A DNA stretch of 64,000 bases from Deinococcus cellulosilyticus NBRC 106333 = KACC 11606 (GCF_007990775.1 NZ_BJXB01000010.1:62001-126000), one strand, 5' to 3'. Shown: positions 51,045 through 60,517, numbered from the stretch's first letter. A program made the numbers and translations. The notes: a model not told the origin generated them from the letters alone.

Positions 51045-51070
51045 GGTTCATCCCCACGCCTGTGGGGATG
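51045..51070. repeat. solitary CRISPR type I-E-like repeat
   Basis: GGTTCATCCCCACGCC then TGTGGGGATG: a 9-bp perfect palindrome (CATCCCCAC / GTGGGGATG) around GCCT, close in sequence and size to type I-E repeats. No second copy at the 60-bp spacing expected, and no cas genes in the window. Perhaps a relic or a stray repeat; a chance hairpin is possible. Confidence 0.45.
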
Positions 51071-51211
51071 CCCAAATGGCCCAACCTCAGGTGCCAGAGG
51101 ATTGTCTCATGTTGTTGGAGAGACTGGATGTTTTCATTTGTGCAGTGGAAGGTGGTTTATTTTGAATTTTTGAAGCTCTGAAAATTCAAAATTTTGATCA
51201 CTCAACATGCA

Positions 51212-51245
51212 GGGAAAGGGAGCCACAGCAAGTCATGTGGCTCCC
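51212..51245 (-). terminator. probable terminator of the DUF4132 gene
   Basis: GGGAGCCACA / TGTGGCTCCC, 10-bp perfect stem with 8-nt loop, followed on the minus strand by TTTCCC. It lies 14 bp past the stop codon. Confidence 0.75.
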
Positions 51246-51258
51246 CCTCAGTCTGTTC

Positions 51259-54200
51259 TTACCTGAGCTGTTCCAGAATCGTCGGGTCCTGAATCTGCCT
51301 GTCTTTTGCAAGCAGAAGCACTTTGGAGATCACTTCTGCAGTTTTGGGGTCGTTGTCCGCGAAGGGCAGGAAGATGCGGCCCCGGTGCTGGGAGTGCACC
51401 GGAATGATGCACAGTGCCCCTCCGGGATGACGGTGCACCGTGCCTGATCCCAGGTGGATGCTGTAATCGGCATGGTGGCCTTTGATCAGGGCGTGGGTGT
51501 TTTTCAATTCCACATTGTCGATTTTCAGCAGCCTGAGGGTTTCCTGGATCAGGCTGGAGCGCATCTCGACGGTGGACTGGCTCGCTTCGGGGTCCACGCC
51601 GCCAATGTGGGCCACAGAGACAATCAGGTCCACATCGCGCATCACCTCACTGAAAATGCGGGGTGGGACGCTGGAGATGGGCAGGGGTTCCCATTTGCCC
51701 CTTTCGGTGAAGACCACGTGGGAGACCGTGAGGCCTTCAATGTCGAGGGGGGTATAAAAGCCTTCCTGGAAGTACAGCCAGACGTTGAGGCCCTCGGTGT
51801 GGAAGGTCTTTCTTGCCCCTTCTTCGGGCACGGTGACCCAGTTGCGGGTTTTCAGGAGGGCCAGGGACTGTCTGGGGTTGAGTTGCTGGCCCTCATAACG
51901 GGTGCTTTTCAGGGCTTCCTGCTCGTGGGGAGCCGGGAGGTAGTACTCCCGGAAGATCTGCTTGAAGGGCTGCTGCACCTCATGCTCAAAGCAGTGCTTC
52001 TGCCACTCCCGCCACTGGCCGCTTTGCAAAAGGTCATGAGGGTGGGCGAGGCGGTAACCTTCGTCGGTCAGGGCGGTGCGGTTCTCCAGGTGGATAAAAT
52101 CCATCCCATCTGAGAAACCCAGGTCCCGTTCTCCCCGCACCCACAGCAGGCTTTGCAGCATGGGTTTCACCACCGGATGGGTGTAGAGGGTTTGCACTTC
52201 CTTCAGGGTGAAGTGGTCTCCGCGCACCATCGCCTGCTCGAAAGCCTCCCGCATGCGGCTTTTTTGCTGCTCAAGGTTGCGTTTGCCTTCCGAGAGGGCC
52301 ACCACTTCCGGGTGTTTTTTCAGGGCAGCGGGGATGCTCTTGAGGGCTTTCCCGGCCTTCTCAATGTGAATGCTGGGGGTGCCCTCCTCATCGACCTGCA
52401 ATGTGAGGGTCACGTTCTCAATCGTGACCTGACGGCCCTGAAGCCCCTGCACTTCCAGCGTCTCCATCTGCCACATCAGGCGTTCCGGGTCGATGTAACC
52501 GGCACTGCGGGCGAGGTTGTGCAGCCCGATTCTGGCGGCCCTTTGCTCACTGGCCTGTTTCTGTGCCCCGAATTGCTTGCTTTCCTTGAGGAAGGCTTGC
52601 AGGACCTTGTAGCGGCTCAAAGTCTGGGTGTCACTGGTGGTCGGCAGCAGCCCGATGGCCCTCACGCTGTCCTGGTGGCGTTTGGTTTTGATGTTCTGCA
52701 GCAGGTCTTTCTCGTCGGCCTGTCCGAGGATGCCTTTGGCGTAAAGCTCTGCCCGTTTCTGCGCACCGGTGCTCGACAGGTAACGGGAGGCTTTCAGGAG
52801 TTCTGCGAAGCGTTTTTCACCAAGGCTTAAAATCACTTCCCTGAACCACTGCACGTCCACCGCCCCATCGAGCAGGTCCTGTGGGGAAAGCGGGGTGCGC
52901 TCTGCAATTTCAGCCTCCCACACTTCCCGCACCTGCTGGTCCACAAAGTACCCTGTGTCCTTGGTGTGGGCCAGCAGCCAGAAAATGGCTCCACTGAGTC
53001 CCGTCCAGCCGAGGTGCTTTTCCACAAATTCTGCCCATTGTGGCGCATAAACGGCAAGTTCCAGCAGCCTGGTGTTGCTGATGCTCAGGGCCTTCACCTG
53101 TTTTGAAAAGTCCTGCACCGTGTCTTCTGGGGCAGGGAAGGACACACGGATCAGGCGGGAGAAGACAGCCGTCTTGCTGAGTTCGTTCTGCACGTATCCC
53201 CGCGTCATGCTGTCCTTGCCGAGTCCAGCGAGCAATTTCAGTGTGTGCTCTGCCCCGTACACCGTTTTGATGTGGGTGGCCACCCGGCTTGCTGCGGTGG
53301 GCAGGTCGGTGCGGTCTTTCTCCACCTCCAGCACCCTTTCCCGGATGCGTTCCACGATGGGGGAGAGTTCAGGAAATTGCTCCAGCAGGGGGGCAGGCTT
53401 GCGGGAGGTCAGGTGTGAGAGGTCATGGAACTGGGTGCGGGGCTTCTCAGGATCATTGCTGTCCCAGCCGATCAGGATGTTCAACAGGTCGTGCTCACTG
53501 GCAAAGCCTTTCTTCCAGGCATGCACTGCAAGCGTGAAGTCTGGCAGGCTTTTGAAGAAATGCCTGAAGCCCCGGTTGTAACACAACGACAGGCTCCACA
53601 GGCGCTGGATCTGCTCGCTGCTGAAATCTTCGAGCTGAAAGGAGGCCAGATCACTGAGGTGGTCCATGCGTGCCCTGGGATCAAGCACCTCCCCCCGCTC
53701 GTTTCTGAGGGGTGCTGCTTCACGGTCAATCAGGCTCAGGTGGCTCTCGAAAGCGTCCAGCAGGAAATCAATGGCCCCTGAGGGCACCCCGTCTTTCTTC
53801 AGGAACTGCAGGATGTGCTCGATCAGGTGGCGCTTCAGACCCGTGGGCTGGGTGAGCTTTTTCAGCAGGGGGTGGCGCTCTTCTTCTTTTGAGCCGTCAA
53901 AGCCCAGTTTCTCGAACTGCCAGATCAGCTGGGTCAGGTCGTGATCCTGCGGGTTCGGGCGGGTCTCCCACCAGCGTTTCCACACTTCACCAAGGGGGAA
54001 GACCTCCTGCCTGGAAAGCTGGTGCGTCCAGCTGTACTCGAACAGGTTCCCCAGCACATAAGTCTGGCTCTCCCCGAAATAGTCTTTCAGGGTGATCTCG
54101 GTGTCCTTGTGGTGCTCGATCAGGCGGTTCAGCTCCAGCAGGTGACGGATCAGGCCCTTGCGGGCGTAATCCCGTTTGATCCAGCGGGGCTCTTGAAACC

Positions 54201-56034
54201 CTGAGAGCTTTTCTTCATCAAAGAGGCCCAGTCCGTTTTGCAAGGTCAGCTGCTCATCCGGGACCCTGAGGGCATCAAACAGCTGTGTCTCATTGGGATT
54301 TTTGGGGGTGAAGATCTCCAGCACCTCTGAAAGCAGCCCCTGCACTGCTTTTTCTGTTGTTTTATTGCGCACCAGCTGGGTGAGGAGGTCAAGCCCAGCC
54401 ATCCTGAGGTCGGTTTTTTTCTCCTTCACCAGCCTGCCTGCCGACTGGGTGGTGCTTTCCACGGGCTGATTCAGGAGCAGCTGGGCTGCTTTCTGCCTGA
54501 CGTCTGACCCTTTGCGGTTGAACAGGGCCTCAATGCTGAGGGTTTCTGTTTCGGTGAGGGTGCGTTTTTCAAGGGCTTCAAAGGCGCATCCCCGAACGAA
54601 TTCATCGGTGCTGCCGAGGGATTCGACCACATGCTGTCGCAGAGGGCCTGCCTCCAGAGGCTCTTCTTTCAGGCCCCTGAGCAGGTAACCGTGGTGCCAG
54701 CTGTCCATTCCGGGTATGTGAGGCAGCAGGTCAGATTTGGGACGGTTCCCGAGCGCATTGGGCAGCAGGTTGAAGGCGGTGCTCCTGCCTGCAATGTAAC
54801 CGAGCCACGGCCACAACAGGGGCTCCTGTTTGCTGTCTTTCGGCAGCCTCTCCCCGAGGGCAACAAGCTGTTCAAAGGCGTCTGCACCGAGATCCGCAGG
54901 TTCACTGCCATGCCCATAAGGAATGCCCATGGTGGCGATCCTGAGGTCCGGGTCCTGCATCAGGCGGCTGCGGTAAAGTCCAAATTCAGGGAGCCCGGTG
55001 GCCTGCATCACCTGTGCAGCAGCGTAGCGCCTTTCCACGTCTGCTTCAGAGAGCACCGTCTCACCAAGCTCCAGGGTCTGGCGGGCGTCTTTGAAGCCCA
55101 CCGCCATCAGGGCGATGTACAGGTTCTGACCGTTTCCCTGCTCCAAGGCGTTTTGGAGTGACTGTTCGTCCTGCAGGAAAGTCAGGAAGGTCTGCAGGTG
55201 GGTTTCCAGCGTTTTTCGCTCGGTGACATCCATGTTGAAACCCAGCCACACCCCGACCGCCCGCATCACCGAGGAGAAACGCAGCAGGTCTTCAGAGAGG
55301 ATCAGTTTCACCATGCGCACAAAAGCTTCAGGGTGCGCCTCATCGACGGTCTCCAGAATCACCTGCCTGAGGCCTTCTTGCCTCTGGGCCGCGAGCAGCA
55401 GTTTCTCGCAGTAGGTCCAGGCGTCTTCCCGGCTGCAGCTCAGCAGTGCCCGGGTGACGTGCCGACCCATCAGGCCAATGTCGTGCTCGGTAGAGGCGGT
55501 GTCTTTGAGGACCTGCAGCACCTCTTCATCCCCATGGTTGATGGCCGCTGCAAAGAGGTACCCCAGGATGTCCCCCTGGTAACTGCCAATGTGCCCGGCC
55601 CACACGACGAACCAGTGCAGGTTTTCTTCGTAATGCCGGGTCAGTTGCCAGAGTCCTTGCATCCAATGCCATTTCTTCTGCAGATTGACCCCGTGCCCCT
55701 GAATGCGAAAGGATTTGCGGGAGTACCCGATCTGGTAGGGGAGGGCATCCAGCATCTGCCATGTTCTTTCCACATCCTCTGCGATGCGGGGGAACAGGAC
55801 CTGAAATACACGGGTGCGTTCTGCAGGGGTCATGGCAAAGAGGGTCTGGGGCAACTGTTTTTCAAGCTGGTGGTGTCTTTCGGTGCGTTTGTAATACGGA
55901 AAGGTGTGCAGGTCCAGAAAGTCCTGGGCAAAGGTTCGGGCGGGTTCTGCAGCCTGCTTTGCACGTGACTTGTAGGTTTCTTCCCATTTGACCTGCATGT
56001 CCTGCAGGGTTTTGTGTGCGTCTTCGGCCCGCAT
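51259..56034 (-). CDS. DUF4132 (MolR-like) giant protein
   Basis: 1591 residues, largely alpha-helical, with HEAT-like helical repeats in the first half (for example VESLGSTDEFVRGCAFEALE). The C-terminal ~90 residues match the conserved end of DUF4132 proteins: SIHLGSGTVHRHPGGALCII, PVHSQHRGRIFLPFADNDP, then KTAEVISKVLLLAKD and DPTILEQL. A preceding region (WYLAHP..., VFTERGKWEPLPISSVPP, RDVDLIVSVAHIGGVDPEAS) is also typical. Function of the family is unknown; often large, with a small partner. Here a 134-residue partner gene lies immediately upstream, one base apart. Cytoplasmic, no membrane segments. Confidence 0.9.
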   Translation of the reverse strand: MRAEDAHKTLQDMQVKWEETYKSRAKQAAEPARTFAQDFLDLHTFPYYKRTERHHQLEKQLPQTLFAMTPAERTRVFQVLFPRIAEDVERTWQMLDALPYQIGYSRKSFRIQGHGVNLQKKWHWMQGLWQLTRHYEENLHWFVVWAGHIGSYQGDILGYLFAAAINHGDEEVLQVLKDTASTEHDIGLMGRHVTRALLSCSREDAWTYCEKLLLAAQRQEGLRQVILETVDEAHPEAFVRMVKLILSEDLLRFSSVMRAVGVWLGFNMDVTERKTLETHLQTFLTFLQDEQSLQNALEQGNGQNLYIALMAVGFKDARQTLELGETVLSEADVERRYAAAQVMQATGLPEFGLYRSRLMQDPDLRIATMGIPYGHGSEPADLGADAFEQLVALGERLPKDSKQEPLLWPWLGYIAGRSTAFNLLPNALGNRPKSDLLPHIPGMDSWHHGYLLRGLKEEPLEAGPLRQHVVESLGSTDEFVRGCAFEALEKRTLTETETLSIEALFNRKGSDVRQKAAQLLLNQPVESTTQSAGRLVKEKKTDLRMAGLDLLTQLVRNKTTEKAVQGLLSEVLEIFTPKNPNETQLFDALRVPDEQLTLQNGLGLFDEEKLSGFQEPRWIKRDYARKGLIRHLLELNRLIEHHKDTEITLKDYFGESQTYVLGNLFEYSWTHQLSRQEVFPLGEVWKRWWETRPNPQDHDLTQLIWQFEKLGFDGSKEEERHPLLKKLTQPTGLKRHLIEHILQFLKKDGVPSGAIDFLLDAFESHLSLIDREAAPLRNERGEVLDPRARMDHLSDLASFQLEDFSSEQIQRLWSLSLCYNRGFRHFFKSLPDFTLAVHAWKKGFASEHDLLNILIGWDSNDPEKPRTQFHDLSHLTSRKPAPLLEQFPELSPIVERIRERVLEVEKDRTDLPTAASRVATHIKTVYGAEHTLKLLAGLGKDSMTRGYVQNELSKTAVFSRLIRVSFPAPEDTVQDFSKQVKALSISNTRLLELAVYAPQWAEFVEKHLGWTGLSGAIFWLLAHTKDTGYFVDQQVREVWEAEIAERTPLSPQDLLDGAVDVQWFREVILSLGEKRFAELLKASRYLSSTGAQKRAELYAKGILGQADEKDLLQNIKTKRHQDSVRAIGLLPTTSDTQTLSRYKVLQAFLKESKQFGAQKQASEQRAARIGLHNLARSAGYIDPERLMWQMETLEVQGLQGRQVTIENVTLTLQVDEEGTPSIHIEKAGKALKSIPAALKKHPEVVALSEGKRNLEQQKSRMREAFEQAMVRGDHFTLKEVQTLYTHPVVKPMLQSLLWVRGERDLGFSDGMDFIHLENRTALTDEGYRLAHPHDLLQSGQWREWQKHCFEHEVQQPFKQIFREYYLPAPHEQEALKSTRYEGQQLNPRQSLALLKTRNWVTVPEEGARKTFHTEGLNVWLYFQEGFYTPLDIEGLTVSHVVFTERGKWEPLPISSVPPRIFSEVMRDVDLIVSVAHIGGVDPEASQSTVEMRSSLIQETLRLLKIDNVELKNTHALIKGHHADYSIHLGSGTVHRHPGGALCIIPVHSQHRGRIFLPFADNDPKTAEVISKVLLLAKDRQIQDPTILEQLR

Positions 56035-56035
56035 G

Positions 56036-56440
56036 TCAGCCGCCCACCAGAGGGGTCAGCCTCACGAACATCACCCGGGAGTTTTCCTCAAGGGTGAGGC
56101 TTTCCGAGAGGTCTTCGAGTTGTTTTTCACCCAGGAAAACATAATAGAGTCCGTCTTTGAATGCGGTGATGGCCACCTGTTGTGCTACTGCAACCTGCAC
56201 CTGCTGTTGTTCTTCCAGGCCACCGGAGGTGATTTTTCCGTTTTCCAGGCCTTTTTGCAGGTCTTCTGGGGTCAGGAGTTTAAACAGCTGTCCATCTTTC
56301 TGTCTGGTGTTGAATTGTTCCACCTGGTCTTTCACCACCTCCTCAAGGAGTTCCTGCAGGGTCAGGGTGTCTCTGGAGAGGGTGAGGGTCAGGGGTTCAA
56401 AGGCTTTTTTTCGGCCCAGAATGCGGCTTTCCAGAATCAT
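56036..56440 (-). CDS. small partner protein of the DUF4132 gene
   Basis: 134 residues from ATG at 56440 (GAGG 8 nt upstream; GTG at 56449 is possible). Not recognised. Begins with MILESRILGRKKAFEPLTLT, then a helical, Gln/Glu-rich middle and ends ..SRVMFVRLTPLVGG. The stop lies 1 nt before the DUF4132 start, so translation is probably coupled and the products may work together. Confidence 0.8.
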   Translation of the reverse strand: MILESRILGRKKAFEPLTLTLSRDTLTLQELLEEVVKDQVEQFNTRQKDGQLFKLLTPEDLQKGLENGKITSGGLEEQQQVQVAVAQQVAITAFKDGLYYVFLGEKQLEDLSESLTLEENSRVMFVRLTPLVGG

Positions 56441-56598
56441 GTGGGTCACCTCGGAATGAAATCAATTGTAACATGAAGCATTATATTCTGTTTTTAACAT
56501 AATTTCTAGATCTGTTCTGTCGAAGTGCGTTTTTGAATGTCCCAGATGCAGGGTGCCCCACTTGCAAAGCAGGGTACAAGGTGGGTCAGAGGCTGTGG

Positions 56599-57813
56599 TC
56601 ATGGATTGAGGTCAGGAAGAAAAAGCACCCCATCGGTGTTCCTGAGCTCTTCTGGTTTGAGGGGAAAATGGGCCGGGTTTGCAGCGGTGTCTGTTCGTTC
56701 AGAAAGGGAAGATGCAAGCATGGGCAACAAATCGTGGGTGGCGTAAAGGGTGGCTGCACTGGCCTGCCTTTTCAACTGTCCCTCCACGGTGTCCTGTGCA
56801 GGCTCAGGCACCCCATCCGCCTGTCCCACTGCAGTGGCAATGAAGGCATAACTTTTCCCCAGTCGGGCCGACAGGTGCACCCCCACTGGGCACCATTCCA
56901 GACTGAGGACGCCTCTCTTCCACCGGTTGACCTGTCGCCCGAGGTGCTGGTTGTGCGCGAAAACCAGGGTCGGACCACGGGGCTTTTCACGCTCAAGAAT
57001 GGAAAACAGGTTGTCGGTCATCATTTGATCCCTGAGGGTGAGGAGTCTCGCAAGGCGGTGGGGGGAATCGGTGGCCATCAGGGCATGGTAACGCAGCAGG
57101 CCCTGTGCGGCCCGGGCATGCAGGTGGGCATGCCAGTAGGCTTCCTGCTCCACTTGCAGGCGTGCCCCTTCGACCTCCAGCAGGGTCATCATTTCATCGG
57201 CCATCCAACGGAGTTCCCTGGCCTCTTTTGAGTTCCCGATGGACTGGGTGGGGTCCATGGCGGCGGCAGGGTTCGTCCAGTTTTCTTCCTCTCCACAGAG
57301 GTGCAAGAGGGTGTCTCTGTCGACGGTCAAATCAGGCACCCAGCGGGCCAGATGGTCATGCAGCACCAGCAGGGCATGACGGGGACCAGGGGCCCACATG
57401 GATTCGGTGGGGGCATCAAAGCCATAAAAACGCAACCTGTCCTCTTCTGACCGTCCAGTGTTGAATTCCCGCATCCACCGGATGAGTTCCTGGTTGGCCT
57501 CGAACTTGCCAAAATCATGGCTGAACCCGTGCTGCATGACGTCTTCAAAGTCTCCATCCCCACCAGAGATGTAGGCATCCACCTTCAGGCCTGCAATGAG
57601 GTCACTTTCAAGGGCAATGGACCGGTACCCATGATGCTGAACCAGAATCTGAAAAATTTGGTTGCGCCACAGGGGATAGGCCTGCTGGGTGTGGCTGGGT
57701 TCTCCCAGACCCAGCAGTCGAGGCGACTCAGGAAGGGTGTCCAGAAAGGACGCGAGGGCAGGACCTGGATCATTCAGGTCCCAGCCGATTTCAGGAAAAG
57801 TGGGTTCTGGCAT
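56599..57813 (-). CDS. erythromycin esterase family protein
   Basis: 404 residues. Seen: GLGEPSHTQQAYP (Glu38, His41), SIALESD (67-71), RFYGFDAPTESM and LVFAHNQHLGR, which match the erythromycin-esterase (PF05139) active-site blocks with their Glu/His pairs. Length is typical. Known members open macrolide lactones, but most are of unknown substrate, so a resistance role is not proven. No signal peptide. It stands alone, preceded by a 243-bp gap. Confidence 0.88.
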   Translation of the reverse strand: MPEPTFPEIGWDLNDPGPALASFLDTLPESPRLLGLGEPSHTQQAYPLWRNQIFQILVQHHGYRSIALESDLIAGLKVDAYISGGDGDFEDVMQHGFSHDFGKFEANQELIRWMREFNTGRSEEDRLRFYGFDAPTESMWAPGPRHALLVLHDHLARWVPDLTVDRDTLLHLCGEEENWTNPAAAMDPTQSIGNSKEARELRWMADEMMTLLEVEGARLQVEQEAYWHAHLHARAAQGLLRYHALMATDSPHRLARLLTLRDQMMTDNLFSILEREKPRGPTLVFAHNQHLGRQVNRWKRGVLSLEWCPVGVHLSARLGKSYAFIATAVGQADGVPEPAQDTVEGQLKRQASAATLYATHDLLPMLASSLSERTDTAANPAHFPLKPEELRNTDGVLFLPDLNP

Positions 57814-57985
57814 GGCTTACTCCTTTGCCAGAGGGCGCCTGCTCTGGTCCCTCCATTGTTCCTGTGGGCTGCATGAGAAACCTTACGGGATTGCCTTCAT
57901 AAAGTCTTTATTCTCTGGACAGGACGCTCGGGGACACCTGGAAAACGTGGTTGAGCACGCAGGTGTACTTCAGTGTCATACTATA

Positions 57986-58015
57986 TTGACAGACTACATA
58001 ATTAAACTATATAGT
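57986..58015 (+). promoter_or_regulatory. promoter with overlapping dyad upstream of 58057 gene
   Basis: TTGACA (57986-57991) with TATAGT (58010-58015; 18-bp spacer) or TATATA (58008-58013; 16-bp). The near-palindrome GACTACATA-N7-TATATAGTC (57992-58016) covers spacer and -10, the position expected for a repressor site. The stretch is strikingly AT-rich against its surroundings. Confidence 0.75.
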
Positions 58016-58056
58016 CAAGCTATGAAAACGAATGGAAACCTCAGGGAGATCCACCC

Positions 58057-58758
58057 ATGAAACACCTCACCACCCTTCTGGTCCTCACCAGCACGTCAGC
58101 GTTCGCCCTTGCCCCACTGCCTGCCCGCACAGTCGGCACCACCTACCTTCAGGTGCCCCTCGAAGACCTCAAAGCAGAACTTCAACAACAGAACATCCTT
58201 GCCCGGACCACCCCCACAGAACTCACCCTCAACTTGAATGGCATAACCCTGCAGGTGCCCCTCACCCCCTACAACACCCAGGGAGAGCACTATTTCATCA
58301 ACAACCTGCTGGACCGCATCCTGCAAAAACAACCTGTCCGCATCCAGGGATGGGACCAACTGAACGTCACCACAAAGGGACTCACCCTGACCCTGCAACC
58401 CACCGGTCCAGACACCAATTTCCGAAACTGGTACCGTGCAGCAGCAGAATTCTGGTTCACCAGATCCCGGCCTGGCAAAGACCACATGGTGCAGCAAAAC
58501 CCCCAGGACCCAGAAGAACCCGTGGTTCTGCAAGGCGTTGCACCCAGCCTCAAGAACCGCATTCTGGTTGCTGTGGGAACCAATGCACAGGGCAAGGTGT
58601 TCAGCGATGCAAGCCCCATTGACACCACTGGACACTATGAACTGCAGGTGCCCTCCGCAAACACTCCAGGCAACGTGACCTTCATGGTCTTCACAGGTGC
58701 CTACATCTCCGGGGCGGCCAAACCCTTCGAGGTGCTCAAAGGCCAGCCTGTCAAATGA
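58057..58758 (+). CDS. secreted hypothetical protein
   Basis: 233 residues with signal peptide (MKHLTTLLVLTSTSAFA). GGGAG 9 nt upstream. Not recognised. The first half (TYLQVPLEDLKAELQQQN, ITLQVPLTPYN) reads like a copper-amine-oxidase-type or stalk-like small beta domain; the second half ends with an Ig-like segment (SPIDTTGHYELQVPSANTPG). Mature protein lacks Cys. Expressed from the dyad-covered promoter. Confidence 0.8.
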   Translation: MKHLTTLLVLTSTSAFALAPLPARTVGTTYLQVPLEDLKAELQQQNILARTTPTELTLNLNGITLQVPLTPYNTQGEHYFINNLLDRILQKQPVRIQGWDQLNVTTKGLTLTLQPTGPDTNFRNWYRAAAEFWFTRSRPGKDHMVQQNPQDPEEPVVLQGVAPSLKNRILVAVGTNAQGKVFSDASPIDTTGHYELQVPSANTPGNVTFMVFTGAYISGAAKPFEVLKGQPVK

Positions 58759-58906
58759 CTCCACCCGGTCATTCCTGTTGATCTGGGTGCATCAAACCCT
58801 TTTCCCAGTCCATGCCCACAATTTGCAAGCCCCTGCACAGAGACTGGCAGCCACGCTGCAAGGTTCTGAATGTCTTCATCACGCCACATCCCATTGGAGG
58901 AACCCC

Positions 58907-59332
58907 ATGTTGAAAGCCACCTTCACCCTTTTCCTGCTTGCCACACCCTCTTTCGCTTTTGCCCTGTCTGGCCCTGATTTTCATGTCAGCCCCACCAGCA
59001 CCCGCCAGGAAGGTGCAACCTACCAGCCTTCTTCAGGACCCATGCCCTGCACGAAGAAGCTTCTCGGGACCACTTATGAAACGGCCACACCCAACGGAAA
59101 ATGGCAGAATTTCCACTTCACCCTGGACGGGAGCTACACCGTGGAAACCCGGACCTGCATGTGGGGGGACGAGCGGGAATACGTGGTGGATGAAACCCCA
59201 GTCCAGCAGGGAGACACCACCCTCTGGTGCCCGACGGTCCGCAAAGGGCCTTTCAAGGAAGCGACCAACGTCTGGCCTCCCCGCCTGTTCACCGGGTCCA
59301 CGCCGGAGATGTTCGTTTACTGCGGAAAATAA
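58907..59332 (+). CDS. secreted hypothetical protein with four cysteines
   Basis: 141 residues from ATG at 58907 (GGAGG 6 nt upstream; the longer frame from 58697 overlaps the previous gene without support). Signal peptide MLKATFTLFLLATPSFAFA. The mature part has four Cys (PCTKKL, RTCMWGDE, LWCPTVRK, FVYCGK) that could form two disulphides; small beta-rich protein. Not recognised. Probably cotranscribed with the previous secreted protein 148 bp upstream. Confidence 0.78.
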   Translation: MLKATFTLFLLATPSFAFALSGPDFHVSPTSTRQEGATYQPSSGPMPCTKKLLGTTYETATPNGKWQNFHFTLDGSYTVETRTCMWGDEREYVVDETPVQQGDTTLWCPTVRKGPFKEATNVWPPRLFTGSTPEMFVYCGK

Positions 59333-59344
59333 AACCTGGGGCCC

Positions 59345-59361
59345 CACCTGAAGTTCAGGTG
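59345..59361 (-). terminator. possible terminator of the ammonia-lyase gene
   Basis: Palindrome CACCTGAAGTTCAGGTG next to a GGGGCCCC palindrome; on the minus strand these are followed by AGGTTTTATTTT. Short loop and interrupted T-run make it tentative. Confidence 0.4.
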
Positions 59362-59380
59362 CTTCATCTGCCCACGCCCT

Positions 59381-60517
59381 TCAAATCCCAGCCACGATCC
59401 TCTGGTAATTTTCTGGATCGGTGGCCCCTTCGGTGGACACCACCAGCAGGGTGCTGTCCCGGGTGATGCCCAGTTTTTCCCGTCTGGTTTCAGCCTGCGC
59501 TCCTGTCAGCAGGGCAAGAAGTCCAGCGGCCCCTGCGGCCCCGCTTTCCCCCGAAATGATCCCATCTTTGGCCAGCAGGCGCATGGCGTTCTGGGCACCT
59601 TCATCAGCCACAGCCACTGCCGCCTGCAGGCCCCCTTGCAGGTAAGGCCACGCCAGGGGAGAGGTGTTCCCGCAGTTCAGCCCAGCCATGATCGAATGGT
59701 GGGGTCCTGGAACTTCGGTGAGGGTGCCCTGCAGCAGGCTTTGCAGCACACAGTCTGCTGCAAGGGGTTCCACCCCCACCACTTTTGTTTTCCTGCCAGG
59801 AGTGCAGCAATGCTGGACCACCGCAGAAGCCAGGGAACCCACCCCCATCTGCACCGCGACCAGATCAGGAACAGTGGCCTGCAGGTCCTGCAGTTGACTG
59901 TCCACCTCCTGAAAGATGGTGCTGTATCCTTCCACCACCCATGCAGGGACTCGGGTGTAGCCCTCCCAGCTGGTGTCACTGATCACCAGGTGCCTGTCAC
60001 TGGCCTGCTGTGCGGCCCTCTCCACCGCTTCATCGTAGGAGCCGTCAATGACCTCAAGCACAGCCCCTTCGGACACAATGGCTTCTCTGCGGGAGGGCAC
60101 CATGTCTGCTGGAACCAGAATTTTTGCCTGCAAGCCCAGCCAGTATGCCATCCTTGCCACGGCCCTTCCGTGGTTGCCGTCGGTGGCTGCAATCAGGGTC
60201 ACGGGAAGGTGGGGTTTCAGTTGTTTCGCCAGTTCACTGAGGGTTTCCCAGGCCTCAAAAGGGCCAAAGTGGGTTTCAAGCTCTTTGTAGGTGGCCCATG
60301 ATGCCCCCAGAATCTTGTAGGCAGGGAGCCCCAGGCGGTTCTGTTCATCTTTGACCCACACCTGTTTGACGTCCAGTGACCGGGCCAGGGTGGGAGCAGA
60401 GACCAGTGGGGTGGCTCTGTATCCTGGGAGTTTCTGGTGAAAGTCCAGCACCTCTGCAGACACTTGGACGGGAAATGAGCGGGTCTCAGGGGCAAAGTAG
60501 AAACGCGGATTCTCCAT
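59381..60517 (-). CDS. diaminopropionate ammonia-lyase-like PLP enzyme
   Basis: 378 residues from ATG at 60517 (AGAGGG 8 nt upstream), just past the stop of the M20 gene; the in-frame ATG at 60571 overlaps that gene. Fold-type II PLP enzyme: LPGYRATPLVSAPTLA, VWVKDEQNRLGLPAYKILGA with PLP Lys68, AATDGNHGRAVARMAYWLGL, MGVGSLASAVVQ and SGESGAAGAAGLLALL. The opening block and K-D-E-x-N-R-x-G-L match 2,3-diaminopropionate ammonia-lyases more than threonine dehydratases. Family reaction: 2,3-diaminopropionate to pyruvate plus two ammonia. Cotranscribed with the M20 hydrolase. A related ammonia-lyase substrate cannot be excluded. Confidence 0.82.
   Translation of the reverse strand: MENPRFYFAPETRSFPVQVSAEVLDFHQKLPGYRATPLVSAPTLARSLDVKQVWVKDEQNRLGLPAYKILGASWATYKELETHFGPFEAWETLSELAKQLKPHLPVTLIAATDGNHGRAVARMAYWLGLQAKILVPADMVPSRREAIVSEGAVLEVIDGSYDEAVERAAQQASDRHLVISDTSWEGYTRVPAWVVEGYSTIFQEVDSQLQDLQATVPDLVAVQMGVGSLASAVVQHCCTPGRKTKVVGVEPLAADCVLQSLLQGTLTEVPGPHHSIMAGLNCGNTSPLAWPYLQGGLQAAVAVADEGAQNAMRLLAKDGIISGESGAAGAAGLLALLTGAQAETRREKLGITRDSTLLVVSTEGATDPENYQRIVAGI

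Larger units (their letters stand above)
50952..51258. other. 307-bp intergenic region with three hairpins
   Basis: No gene seen. It contains the lone CRISPR-repeat-like palindrome at 51045-51070, an 11-bp perfect A/T inverted repeat (TTTTGAATTTT 51160-51170 / AAAATTCAAAA 51181-51191) and the terminator of the DUF4132 gene at 51212-51245. Confidence 0.6.

Noticed and set aside
51045..51070. CRISPR array
   Set aside because: Only one repeat copy and no cas genes; reported as a solitary repeat-like palindrome.
45620..57813. Antibiotic-resistance island (APH-like kinase and erythromycin-esterase-like protein)
   Set aside because: Both families are broad with many non-resistance members, they lie 10 kb apart with unrelated genes between, and no mobile element is near.
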